Assembly (NCBI RefSeq): GCF_900475275.1
Contig: NZ_LS483364.1
Span: 2,046,001-2,110,000, forward strand
Direction of reading: 5' to 3'
Length of the DNA: 64,000 nucleotides
Origin: Streptococcus sanguinis
GTDB taxonomy: Bacteria; Bacillota; Bacilli; Lactobacillales; Streptococcaceae
Shown here: piece by piece, positions 56,301-63,983 of the stretch
How positions within the stretch are numbered: the stretch's first letter is position 1
Layout: each line of letters starts with the position of its first letter
Notes under the pieces: model-generated
Told to the model about the DNA's origin: nothing
Databases searched by the model: none
What the model saw: only the letters and a program-made list of their open reading frames with translations
Made by a program: the position numbers and the translations under genes

Positions 56301-57814
56301 ATCACAATCTGAGGTAAAAAGGTTCTTTCCTTCTGTTCCTTGTCTTGAATGCGAGACTGTAATACTTGATAAAGACTTGTAAGTACAGCATCTTTCGTAC
56401 GATCATCATGTACAAAACCACGAACATTAATCATTGGTAACAGAAAATGAGGTAAAAACCGCCATTTCTTCCAAATTTGATCATAATCTTCCTGCGAAGT
56501 CAAATTAACAAATATTACATCGTGATAAGAATGAAAAGCTGCAACTTGCAATAAAAGTTGCTGGATAAACAACTGACCTATGTCATGTTGAGCAACCAGC
56601 CCAACAATATTCTGAGCAAGTGTTGTTGTAACAGGAACATCTTTTTGTTTCTCATAAGTCTTTAACAAATCTTGAGAAAAAATTGTTAGCTTGTCTTTGG
56701 TTAAAAAGTCTGTTTGATAATCAATTTGAAGCTGACTATCAATATCTCCCAAGCCAAGCGAGACAGTCATAAAATCCTCATTAAAAGGTAAGCGTTCATA
56801 GAGACGTTCATCATAACGCATAATCATATCAATTAACGTATTGATATTCGGTTGCTGATAAAATAGAATATTCTTTTCCTCTGCATAATGCTTATGTAGA
56901 GTGGATAATTGTTTTAATAAATACGCCTCGTAATCTTCTACCCTTGTTATCTTCTTTTGTTTATACTCTTTTTTATCAGTAAAATAACTCGTAATTGAAA
57001 ATGCAGCTGTAAGAACACTCATGCCCCCCATACTCAACATCATAATGGCATTTCGTCCCATTAGAACAACTACCAAGCCAGAAAGAGCAACCATACCTAA
57101 AGGCGGAACAATTGCTCGCCAAATAGCATTTTTAGGTTTTGTTGGGGGATTTTTAGGTTTTTCTATTCTCTGACGTTTATCGTATATCGTGGGGAGTACT
57201 CGAGGACTACGACGATAAACTGGGAAATTAGATTGATAAATTGACTTTTTCTCTTCCAACAGGACACTTTGACTATTGAAATTTGCTTTCTCAAAGAACG
57301 ATGAAATTTGCCATTGATTTTCTAAAAACTCTATAAAATAGTTCTCTACAAAAATACTATCTCCTTTTTTAAATTCAGAAATAATATCAGAAGAAATCAA
57401 TTGCTCGTTCAAATAGAAGACACTGCCATTTGGATAGAGATAAACTTTACCATTGGAAAACAAAACATAAGCTTTCGAGTGAATAAGGAGATCTGCTTCT
57501 TTTTCTTTTGAAATAATAAAATCTTGATTTGGAGGAGAAATGTAACTAACAGAAATGTCACTCTCTTCTTCAAGGACAAAAACAGTCTTATTTTCAATAG
57601 TATTTTTTCCTCTGGTTAATTCTTTTCCATTAGAGTAGACCTTACTATCAGTCACGTTGAAAAAAAGTCCTTGCACTTCAGCACTGTCGCCTTCCATAAA
57701 AGTGAGTAAAGAAAGTCGATTGCCAAATATAACCACTTTGATTTGCTCAGAAATTTTATTAGAAATCAGTTCTTTTTCTGTATTGTGAAAAAATTTTTTG
57801 TCTTCCCTACTCAT
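53378..57814 (-). CDS. essC: Type VII secretion FtsK/SpoIIIE-type ATPase EssC
   Basis: Motor of the T7SSb machine, 1478 residues. The N-terminus holds two FHA-like domains (about 1-190), followed by two membrane helices (about 228-275). Three ATPase domains follow: the first with VAGTTGSGKSEIL (about 660-672), the second with YASPGFGKSQALQ (about 1012-1024), and a third with a degenerate P-loop (LMDDTPSQTYSIER). The ATG at 57814 overlaps the essB stop by 8 bases (ATGAGTAG) and is preferred over a GTG at 57826. The length and domain order are normal. Confidence 0.96.
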   Translation of the reverse strand: MSREDKKFFHNTEKELISNKISEQIKVVIFGNRLSLLTFMEGDSAEVQGLFFNVTDSKVYSNGKELTRGKNTIENKTVFVLEEESDISVSYISPPNQDFIISKEKEADLLIHSKAYVLFSNGKVYLYPNGSVFYLNEQLISSDIISEFKKGDSIFVENYFIEFLENQWQISSFFEKANFNSQSVLLEEKKSIYQSNFPVYRRSPRVLPTIYDKRQRIEKPKNPPTKPKNAIWRAIVPPLGMVALSGLVVVLMGRNAIMMLSMGGMSVLTAAFSITSYFTDKKEYKQKKITRVEDYEAYLLKQLSTLHKHYAEEKNILFYQQPNINTLIDMIMRYDERLYERLPFNEDFMTVSLGLGDIDSQLQIDYQTDFLTKDKLTIFSQDLLKTYEKQKDVPVTTTLAQNIVGLVAQHDIGQLFIQQLLLQVAAFHSYHDVIFVNLTSQEDYDQIWKKWRFLPHFLLPMINVRGFVHDDRTKDAVLTSLYQVLQSRIQDKEQKERTFLPQIVIVISDDRLLSGHAINESLSRADLASFGVTVIWVKESRRQLPETVTTLIDLKNGDTATLINNRGIYVNQVFTPYPLIDDYEGAVRSLSNLVHEETQKNALPDAITFLELYNVEQVGDLNISSRWARGDTSKSLAVPLGVRGKDDIVYLNLHERAHGPHGLVAGTTGSGKSEILQSYILSLALNFSPEDIGFLPIDFKGGGMANLFKDLPHLMGVITNLDGAGIQRALASIRAELQKRQRLFGRFGVNHINGYTKLYKEGRSGIEGDFPTEPLPHLFLISDEFAELKQNEPEFMTELVTTARIGRSLGIHLILATQKPSGVVNDQIWSNSRFKLALKVAEKADSNEIIKTPDAASITQPGRAYLQVGNNEIYELFQSAWSGARYAPTVKARSEEVDNRLWIINELGQYELATTDLSYLEETVSTDANTDETELDAVVEYIAQHAKNVDLCIPAKPWLPPLDEDITSPVLTTKWTEKKLHKAPFALMDIPSEQDQRMLEFDLEEFSHSIIYASPGFGKSQALQTLVMNFARLNRPDQMQFNLFDFGTNGLFPLKGLPHVADIATLDDAEKLLKLLKSLQKEIQKRRDLLAEYGVTSIEQYEQKTGQYLPFILNIVDSYDTVRDHPLESSVESAFHQVLREGASLGIYLIATVLRNTTMKLSMRSNFATQFVLYLVDKDSKKDLIGFDALADQVIPGRGQIRFEEPIRFQVYLATEGSSNLERLQSLENAIEVMDKLWDGPRPEAVPMLANEITFEQFENDVAVQEERQKYNIPIGYDKETTLVRSIEPMNYEFILLMDDTPSQTYSIERTILSAFSEFSGKVDRVVVDTDGRFVGMNEHFDTRIEEANISQFLGELLGIIQSGKRREQPMFVYLPDINLAGDKIVLMDKDVNTLFTKSSSVNIHLIFHGYQSGIVSKFTPFFKRLRQNVPMGTFGTIFNEQKVVPGRTQYNEPLVELNETQFFVGRSVHRLRIPQEK

Positions 57815-58943
57815 CTTTTTCTTCACCTACTTTTACACCTAGTTTTTTAGAAAGCTCCTCTATTTCCTTGCGATATTCACTTAATTTTTTTTGTTTATTA
57901 GCACCCTTCATATTCTTATCTTCACGGGTTTGTTCATATAAATTAGTATAAGCGTGCAGGGTCAACTGATCATCCCCAATATTCTGAGCTAAATCTAGAG
58001 ATTTTTTATAGTCTCCCCTTCCAAGATAAATCCAATAATCTAAAAGATTTTCCTCGCTGGATGGAGTGATTGTGTTTAAAACGCTTGATTTCTGCTCCTC
58101 AGACAAGTTATCTAAATGAACATAAGAAGACGCTAAAACATATTTTGCTTCTTTACCTAAGCGATTTACTTGAAATTTTTGTAAATCGTCGGCAACATCG
58201 TCATAATGCTTAGAAATAAAATGGCTCTGTGCATCCACTGTCGCACGCTGAACAGGGATAGACCAAAAATAAAAATATGCTGCAAAAGCTCCTAAAGCAA
58301 CAGTTGTAACGCTAAAAATTCCCATTCCAATAGAAAAAATACGCCAACTCCGTTTTGAAACCACTATCTTTTTTTTCTTTTCTTCCTGATAAGCTTTGTC
58401 GTAAGCTTCATTAACATATTTTATTACTTCTTCATATGTCTTACATGCAGCTATATCCTGTACCAATGAATCTCTTATTGCAGCTATACCATCTATTAGT
58501 AATTCAAAATCAAGTTTTGGTCGCAGAATAGAGACAACCAAAGCCTTGTAGCTCATTAGAAACGTTTCTGAAGTATAAGGTATAGGACTCATAATTCCTT
58601 CTAAACCAAAATGTAGAATCTTAACAACACTTCCTTGTAGAAATATATTTTTCGGATGGATATAAGAAACCTTAAAATTATGCTCAGAGAATGTCAAAGA
58701 CTCCATTTTCTGAGCCAACTCCAAACGCTTTACTTCTGTCATCTCTTCCGCAATAAGATCTTTAAGACTATAAGAATATTTTGGCTTATCATAAATTAGT
58801 GATAAAAAACCATTATCTTCTAATGTCACGGCAGCATCCACATAATTTTCAATTGTAGATAACTTTTGACGAGAAAAATGGCTGGCTGGCAGAATAACCT
58901 TGACCTTTTCCTTACTGTATTTAATTTCAATTTTATCACTCAT
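57807..58943 (-). CDS. essB: Type VII secretion protein EssB
   Basis: Membrane protein of 378 residues with an N-terminal pseudokinase-like cytoplasmic domain (about 1-195), a single membrane helix (RIFSIGMGIFSVTTVALGAFAAYFYFW, about 205-230) and a C-terminal extracellular domain with TPR-like helices. EssB bridges EssC and the secretion channel. It overlaps esaB by 8 bases and essC by 8 bases. Confidence 0.93.
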   Translation of the reverse strand: MSDKIEIKYSKEKVKVILPASHFSRQKLSTIENYVDAAVTLEDNGFLSLIYDKPKYSYSLKDLIAEEMTEVKRLELAQKMESLTFSEHNFKVSYIHPKNIFLQGSVVKILHFGLEGIMSPIPYTSETFLMSYKALVVSILRPKLDFELLIDGIAAIRDSLVQDIAACKTYEEVIKYVNEAYDKAYQEEKKKKIVVSKRSWRIFSIGMGIFSVTTVALGAFAAYFYFWSIPVQRATVDAQSHFISKHYDDVADDLQKFQVNRLGKEAKYVLASSYVHLDNLSEEQKSSVLNTITPSSEENLLDYWIYLGRGDYKKSLDLAQNIGDDQLTLHAYTNLYEQTREDKNMKGANKQKKLSEYRKEIEELSKKLGVKVGEEKDE

Positions 58944-59190
58944 TTATAATTACCTCCAATACATCTCCATCCCCTAATGGATATTCCTTTAAAGCTCTAT
59001 GCTGTTCTATTCTTAGAAGTTTTCCTCGAACCTCTAAATGCCAATTATTTTGATGAATAGATAATGTTTTATCTAGATTGTTTGAACACATTAACATCTT
59101 TACTCCCTGTAAAGATAATAGTTTAGAAAACCGAATATCTATTTCCTTATCTTCATATCTAATTGTTGCGTTTAAATATTTTTCCCCCAT
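58936..59190 (-). CDS. esaB: Type VII secretion ubiquitin-like protein EsaB
   Basis: An 84-residue protein with the YukD/EsaB ubiquitin fold pattern: KYLNATIRYEDKEIDIRFSKLLSL and a C-terminal EYPLGDGDVLEVI. It is cytoplasmic and regulates or participates in T7 secretion. Its ATG lies 32 bases inside essA, with AAGGA six bases before it. Confidence 0.9.
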   Translation of the reverse strand: MGEKYLNATIRYEDKEIDIRFSKLLSLQGVKMLMCSNNLDKTLSIHQNNWHLEVRGKLLRIEQHRALKEYPLGDGDVLEVIINE

Positions 59191-59641
59191 GAAAAATCCT
59201 TCCTAAATAAATTCCAATTAAAATCATTGCTACAATAAATAATACTGCACCAAGAATTGACCATATCATTGTGGCCCCTGATTCCTCTGTGTCTACAATA
59301 ATACTGTCAGAAACCTGATAGTTCTGAAAAAGAGCATGTCGATAAACTTGGAGGTCGAGTCCATCACCACTCCGAACTTCTTTCTTACTGAAATTAGCTT
59401 GGTTTGCAGTCTTAAGCATTTCCTGAGCATCAGTTTTAGATTTCGTCGCTTCTTGCTCTATTCTATCCATAAATAAATTAGGTGCATAAATATGCTCAAT
59501 TTCATTACCTTGGGAACGCTGCTTTTTTTGTGTTATCGAATCTGTTTTTAAATCTAATTCGCCGTCCTTAGCATAAACAGTACTTCCAGTAAACAATAAC
59601 AATAAAAATATCACTAAAACTCGACTTGATTTTTTCAACAT
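59159..59641 (-). CDS. essA: Type VII secretion protein EssA
   Basis: A 160-residue membrane protein. It has an N-terminal signal anchor (RVLVIFLLLLFTGSTVYAKD), an extracellular polar stretch and a C-terminal membrane helix (about 122-148) ending in basic residues, the usual EssA architecture. First gene of the core operon essA-esaB-essB-essC-esaA. Confidence 0.88.
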   Translation of the reverse strand: MLKKSSRVLVIFLLLLFTGSTVYAKDGELDLKTDSITQKKQRSQGNEIEHIYAPNLFMDRIEQEATKSKTDAQEMLKTANQANFSKKEVRSGDGLDLQVYRHALFQNYQVSDSIIVDTEESGATMIWSILGAVLFIVAMILIGIYLGRIFHGGKIFKRNN

Positions 59642-59785
59642 TTCATCTCTGCTTTCTAGCTTAAAAGACTAAGAAAAATATTCAGCATCCATAAGTACGT
59701 TATAAATATTCCTAAACAACATTTACCTATCATAAAAATCTGTAATAAATTTTATATTGACTAGTCTCATTCAAAGATTAGTCTT

Positions 59786-59814
59786 ATTTTATCACGAATT
59801 GTATTAATATTCAA
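59786..59814 (-). promoter_or_regulatory. Promoter of the T7SS core operon
   Basis: TTGAAT (59809-59814), 17 bases, TAAAAT (59786-59791) preceded by TG, on the minus strand; a 140-base leader follows. Two TTTGAA direct repeats, eight bases apart, overlap the -35 and may be a response-regulator site. Confidence 0.55.
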
Positions 59815-59855
59815 ACTTTCAAACAGTTATTCACAAGCAGATTATGCTGTTGTGA

Positions 59856-59885
59856 CAAAAAATAACACCTAAATTATTTTAGATG
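59856..59885 (-). terminator. Terminator upstream of essA
   Basis: Eight-base stem CACCTAAA/TTTAGATG (one G-U) with a four-base loop, followed on the minus strand by TTATTTTTT. It ends a transcript coming from the right, upstream of the essA promoter. Confidence 0.6.
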
Positions 59886-60112
59886 CTATGATATATAATT
59901 CTAAATCTAAATATACCGTCCCGATTTAATTGCAGTAGTTCTTACTTCCCTAAGGTACTTCTGATTTATCACCGATTAATATTCAAATATTATTGCTCAG
60001 AGTATTATCTATTACCTTTATTTAACGATATTTTTTTCTAACTTGCGCTACTCAAAACATCTCTAAATATCTTTCCCATAATCTTTTCATCAGAAAGGAC
60101 ATTTCGACTGCG

Positions 60113-60139
60113 ATTATATCACAAACGAAGTAATCTCAA
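60113..60139 (-). promoter_or_regulatory. Candidate promoter of the interval upstream of essA
   Basis: TATAAT (60113-60118) with TG one base upstream, and TTGAGA (60134-60139) at a short 15-base spacing, minus strand. Confidence 0.4.
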
Positions 60140-60140
60140 G

Positions 60141-60166
60141 AAAAAAATCGCTCTAATATAGCGATT
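60141..60166 (-). terminator. Terminator of the DUF4176 gene
   Basis: AATCGCT/AGCGATT stem followed by seven T on the minus strand. Confidence 0.8.
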
Positions 60167-60182
60167 CTTCTCATATCATTAT

Positions 60183-60497
60183 TTAAATAGAACCTTTTGG
60201 AACTTCTGCTGACTTCATCCAAGTATCGTAATGCTCTTCAAAAGCCTTCTCATCTTCGTTTCTATATCCCTCAAATAAAACTTCTTTGACATTTTCTCTA
60301 TTGAAAAAGAACAAATTGTCTGGTGTCTGCATCCCGTTCGGAATAACTACTGAACCGTAGTCAAAATAGACACTCTTAGTCCCTCCTTGACCATCTTCCA
60401 CTTCGATTACACTAGCTCGTGAAACAATCATCACTTCACTACCATCACCATTTTTGAGGGTTACAACTGAACCCAAAGGTAAAATTTTATCTGTCAT
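60183..60497 (-). CDS. DUF4176 protein, T7SS effector-associated (copy 1)
   Basis: A 104-residue protein of the DUF4176 family: LPLGSVVTLKNG, MIVSRASVI, YGSVVIPNGMQTPDNLFFFNRENVKEVLFEGYRNEDEKAFEEH. In streptococci DUF4176 genes accompany LXG effectors; a targeting or chaperone-like role is proposed for such small partners but not certain here. AAGGAG precedes the ATG. It closes this effector segment and has no LXG gene after it. Confidence 0.85.
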   Translation of the reverse strand: MTDKILPLGSVVTLKNGDGSEVMIVSRASVIEVEDGQGGTKSVYFDYGSVVIPNGMQTPDNLFFFNRENVKEVLFEGYRNEDEKAFEEHYDTWMKSAEVPKGSI

Positions 60498-60657
60498 TTT
60501 ATTCTCCTTGTTTTTCCAATTTTTCTACATTGCTTAGCGCAATAAAGTTCAACAATATTCTTAGAAATCAAAAAATCACTATTGCATCCCTTGACTTTAA
60601 AACAAAAATTAATCTCCATATTTTAAGATATCTTAAAGCAGCTCAAAACTTTCTTCT

Positions 60658-61401
60658 TTACTTATGTAATTCTTTTGTCACGATAGCTCCATCCGGTCCG
60701 ACACTCATTTCTAAATATACATCAGGATTATCGTCAGCTTTACATACTACACTCAGTTTTCCACCATAGAATAAATCCAATATATCAAAACTCTTGGTAA
60801 GATTATTTTGATTATATAATACAAAAGAAACACCTAGCAAAAGTCCAGTTGCAACAATTTTAAATATCTCTCCTCCAATAGGATTACCTAACAAGTCTTT
60901 ATAATTAAAAATAAAATCATAGGCATAGAAGAATCCAACCAAGGGGACTAGAAAAATCAATCCTTTTATCAAGCGCGTACCATTTCTATTCTCTTTCTTG
61001 CTCAAATCCTTCTCCACCTTTTGTTCTTCGTCCAATGTCTCCATAATAACCAAACTAATTGTTTGAGAGGTAACTTCTGCTCTATTGACATTTCGATACA
61101 AGGCACGTTCTACAAGGATAGTAATGAAAGCAAACTCTGCTATCCATATAAGAATAACACTCCAAAAAGTTGTTATGGTATATGTTCCATGCAAGAATAA
61201 TCTAAAGAAAGAAATTATTCCTCCTCCACTAGACAAAAACAGGACAACTAAAAGAGGTATATGCCGATTCATCCTGCTTGATTTCTCTGTATCTAATAGT
61301 TTACTCTTCGGTGCCTCTAAAAGTTCGTGGGTCTTACAATCAAAATAAATAGCTTTATCGCCATATTGATTAAAAAACATACGACGTCTTATAAAAAACA
61401 T
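60658..61401 (-). CDS. Multi-pass membrane protein, probable immunity protein to the LXG toxin
   Basis: A 247-residue membrane protein with four hydrophobic segments: about 47-63, 75-100, 145-170 and 180-200. The ends are polar. It starts 33 bases after the LXG gene stop, with GAGG before its ATG. In LXG systems the gene directly after the toxin encodes immunity, and multi-pass membrane proteins guard against pore-forming toxins. I infer immunity from this position; the family is not recognised. Confidence 0.7.
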   Translation of the reverse strand: MFFIRRRMFFNQYGDKAIYFDCKTHELLEAPKSKLLDTEKSSRMNRHIPLLVVLFLSSGGGIISFFRLFLHGTYTITTFWSVILIWIAEFAFITILVERALYRNVNRAEVTSQTISLVIMETLDEEQKVEKDLSKKENRNGTRLIKGLIFLVPLVGFFYAYDFIFNYKDLLGNPIGGEIFKIVATGLLLGVSFVLYNQNNLTKSFDILDLFYGGKLSVVCKADDNPDVYLEMSVGPDGAIVTKELHK

Positions 61402-61434
61402 TCTAGCCTCTTTCTAATATTTATCGGATTCCCG

Positions 61435-62787
61435 TTACCACAGCTTGGGTAGCTTCCACTCTCCGTGTGAAAACTTATCCCATACATGATTGATCCCTTT
61501 TCCAACTGCATCTCCGATAATCGTCCCTGCTACTGTTCCTATTACCGTTCCTACTACAGGGATTGGAATAGCAGAGCCAATAACTGCTCCGACTTGAGCT
61601 CCGACTACCGCGCCACTAAAGCTACCTGCTGCATGGGCGACTCCATCAGCTAGTGCATGAGCATCCCCATATTTGCCCCTATTCTGTTGGAATGTATCCC
61701 AACCATCTTTCAACGCTAATACTGTGCCAATAGCGCCTACTTGCTTTACTGCTCCGAAGCCTTTTTGAGAAACAGCAGATTTCATATTTCTTAATACATC
61801 TTCTTTAAGAAATGCTTTATTAAGTTTCCCTAGAGAATCTTTTACAACACGCACATCATCTACATGGCCTCCGATGAATTTACCAAATTTAGTAGCCCAA
61901 CCAGCAATCTTCTCCCCTTTTGCAAGAGATTTAGCTGCTCGTGCAAGAGCTTGAGTCCCAGTACGAGTGCCAGAATTAATCATAACAAAATTAGCTCCTC
62001 TAACACCGTATTGAAGCAATTTACGACCTACCGATTTCCTAATTAAGGAATTTACCATTGCTCCAGCCTTAGTTGAAGCTGCTTTAAAGCCTTCTATTCC
62101 TAAAGATTGCGCAATAGATTTTAGTTCTTCTACAATATAGTCTAACACCTTTATAGGTGTCGAATTTAAAACAGAATTGGTAACTTCCTCAACTCCATCC
62201 ATAAAGGCAGTGCCTTTATAAAATGCCTGTGCTTCTTTTGAAGTAAAGGAACTCTTACCTGCTCCTTCCAGTCCCTTCAGAGCAGTCGCCTGAACTTGTA
62301 ACAGCTTGCTATACTCATCTCCCCGCTTCCAACCGTTGAAGCTGGCCATATTGGTTTTAGTATCAGTCAAAATGGTCTTTCCTTCTGACAAAGGAGTGGT
62401 AATTGCGCTGGCATCTGGATTCGTCAGACTGATAATATCAGAGATGGAGCTATAAATATTTGCCGTTGCTTGATTCACCGTACTAATATTGGTTTCTATG
62501 CTCGAAAAGCCATCCAAAAGTCCCTGCAAATAATCCGTATCAATAATCGCATCTGCTGCTGTCTCTGAAACTGTTGATTTAAATTGTTCGATGGTCTTAT
62601 CGTATTGAGCAGAAAGAACGGCTAAAGCATTAGAAAAATTCGTCAATAAGGGAACCTGATGATTGCTAATCTTGGAATCAATTGCTCCCTTAACATCTCC
62701 TTTGAGACTTTCCGAACTTACCAAATTCACAAAAGAGGTCTTAGCTGTCTCAAGCTGAGTTGTAATCGAGGTTTGTGAGTTAGACAA
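61435..62787 (-). CDS. LXG-domain T7SS effector with C-terminal glycine-zipper region
   Basis: A 450-residue putative antibacterial toxin. The N-terminal ~220 residues are helical with an LKG motif (ESLKGDVKGAIDSKI, about 26-40) and match LXG targeting domains. The middle is basic and helical. Residues about 392-432 form a glycine zipper with seven GxxxG steps (GAVVG, GAQVG, GAVIG, GTVIG, GTVAG, GTIIG, GDAVG), split by a PIP turn, typical of membrane-inserting pore formers such as TelE of S. gallolyticus. The frame begins with TTG at 62787 without a ribosome site, and homology-like sequence (GYIKEVHNQKTAL) continues upstream to a stop near 62850. The gene thus lacks a normal start and may be 5'-truncated. 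Confidence 0.8.
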   Translation of the reverse strand: MSNSQTSITTQLETAKTSFVNLVSSESLKGDVKGAIDSKISNHQVPLLTNFSNALAVLSAQYDKTIEQFKSTVSETAADAIIDTDYLQGLLDGFSSIETNISTVNQATANIYSSISDIISLTNPDASAITTPLSEGKTILTDTKTNMASFNGWKRGDEYSKLLQVQATALKGLEGAGKSSFTSKEAQAFYKGTAFMDGVEEVTNSVLNSTPIKVLDYIVEELKSIAQSLGIEGFKAASTKAGAMVNSLIRKSVGRKLLQYGVRGANFVMINSGTRTGTQALARAAKSLAKGEKIAGWATKFGKFIGGHVDDVRVVKDSLGKLNKAFLKEDVLRNMKSAVSQKGFGAVKQVGAIGTVLALKDGWDTFQQNRGKYGDAHALADGVAHAAGSFSGAVVGAQVGAVIGSAIPIPVVGTVIGTVAGTIIGDAVGKGINHVWDKFSHGEWKLPKLW

Positions 62788-62888
62788 TGCTGTCTTCTGG
62801 TTATGAACCTCTTTAATATATCCATTATAATGGTCCAGACACTATCGGGAATCATTCTCTTTCCATTATACCACAGTTTCAATAGCCG

Positions 62889-62934
62889 AGAACTAGAAAA
62901 TCGCTTCAATACAATGAAGCGATTTTCTAGTTCT
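62889..62934. repeat. 20-base inverted repeat ahead of the LXG gene
   Basis: Arms 62889-62908 and 62915-62934 are perfect complements (AGAACTAG...CTAGTTCT) with a six-base loop. It lies between the DUF4176 gene and the LXG frame. It may be a terminator of the DUF4176 transcript (TTTT within the right arm) or a recombination scar. Confidence 0.75.
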
Positions 62935-62989
62935 ATTAAGAATCATAAAACTGATTCTATGCGATAGAATACCCACCTACACTACCTTT

Positions 62990-63301
62990 TTATTTGACAA
63001 TTTCCTTTCTTGGAATAGTCAATTCTGATTCCCAGCCATGATAAATTTCCAAAAAGCGAGATTCTTCCTCATCTCTATATCCCTCAAAAATTATTTTATC
63101 TATATTTTCATGCTGGAAAAAAATTGTTGAATCTGGTTGTAAGCCTTGGGGATAAAGAACTCCCATATAATCCGTAAATACTTGTTTTCCAGTATCAGGA
63201 TCATCAAAAATAACTCCACGACCAACAATAACTAATTTCTGGGTTCCTTCTTCCAAATAAACAATACTACCTAACGGTAATAATTCTTTTGATTTACTCA
63301 T
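62990..63301 (-). CDS. DUF4176 protein, T7SS effector-associated (copy 2)
   Basis: A 103-residue DUF4176 protein: LLPLGSIVYLEEG, LVIVGRGVIF, YMGVLYPQGLQPDSTIFFQHENIDKIIFEGYRDEEESRFLEI. It is related to the copy at 60183-60497, sharing the LPLGS start, a YPQG/IPNG block and a FEGYR(N/D)E block. It overlaps the preceding membrane-protein gene by 8 bases (ATGAGTAA), so these two are co-translated. Confidence 0.85.
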   Translation of the reverse strand: MSKSKELLPLGSIVYLEEGTQKLVIVGRGVIFDDPDTGKQVFTDYMGVLYPQGLQPDSTIFFQHENIDKIIFEGYRDEEESRFLEIYHGWESELTIPRKEIVK

Positions 63302-63983
63302 TTTCTAATAACTCCTTATGTTTTTTTAAATATTTTTTCCCATACCATTCCTCTACAGTCTTACCTTCCCACTGACGATATTCTTCTGGGTATTTCCATT
63401 TGTAATAGGCTTGGAGAAAATATGGTAAACCTATAAAAACAATTATTGCAATCACCATAATATTAGCAAAGACCCATAGAAGTAAAAAACCAAATGCTTT
63501 CATGGAATTTGAAATATCTACAGTAAAGCTTCCGAAAATATATTTTATAACAATACCAATCCCTAAAATCCCCATGCCGTAAATAGAAATCATTTTAGCA
63601 ATCTTATCACGAAAAGTCACTTGTCTATCCTCATCATACATAAGCTTTCTTAATCCTGTTAACTCCATACTAAACATCATGTAAGTGAAGATCATTATTA
63701 CTCCATATATAACAATAATTTCCCAAAATGCCAAATTTGCTAATAGAATGTCAATAACTATCAGATCTATTTCTAATAAAAACCAAAGCATAAATGTAAA
63801 AGCATGAAACTGATAGCGATAAGGCAAAAGATAAGTTCGTTTAATAAATTTCCCAATCACTACGAATAGTAGCCAAAGTATAAGAAAAATCAAAAAAACA
63901 TTTACCGTCAACGACACGTGCTCCGCTATCGGAAGAGTCAAAGTCTCACTATCATGAAATTCCATAGATACAACAAGCAACAT
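63294..63983 (-). CDS. Multi-pass membrane protein, probable immunity protein of an upstream effector
   Basis: At least 229 residues with five or six hydrophobic segments (about 25-47, 61-82, 86-106, 132-150, 160-190) and a basic, tyrosine-rich C-terminus (EEWYGKKYLKKHKELLENE). The frame remains open to the right edge, so the true start may lie outside. It is followed with overlap by a DUF4176 gene, as the LXG-linked membrane protein at 60658 is followed by one. By analogy it is likely an immunity protein to an effector beyond the window. The family is not recognised. Confidence 0.6.
   Translation of the reverse strand: MLLVVSMEFHDSETLTLPIAEHVSLTVNVFLIFLILWLLFVVIGKFIKRTYLLPYRYQFHAFTFMLWFLLEIDLIVIDILLANLAFWEIIVIYGVIMIFTYMMFSMELTGLRKLMYDEDRQVTFRDKIAKMISIYGMGILGIGIVIKYIFGSFTVDISNSMKAFGFLLLWVFANIMVIAIIVFIGLPYFLQAYYKWKYPEEYRQWEGKTVEEWYGKKYLKKHKELLENE

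Larger units (their letters stand above)
59642..60182. other. Non-coding interval upstream of essA
   Basis: 541 bases without a gene, at the position where esxA would usually sit. It contains the terminator of the DUF4176 gene, an extended -10 promoter candidate (60113-60139), about 230 bases with no frame longer than about 20 codons, a terminator (59856-59885), and the essA promoter. It may make a small RNA of about 250 bases; alternatively esxA was lost here. Confidence 0.45.
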
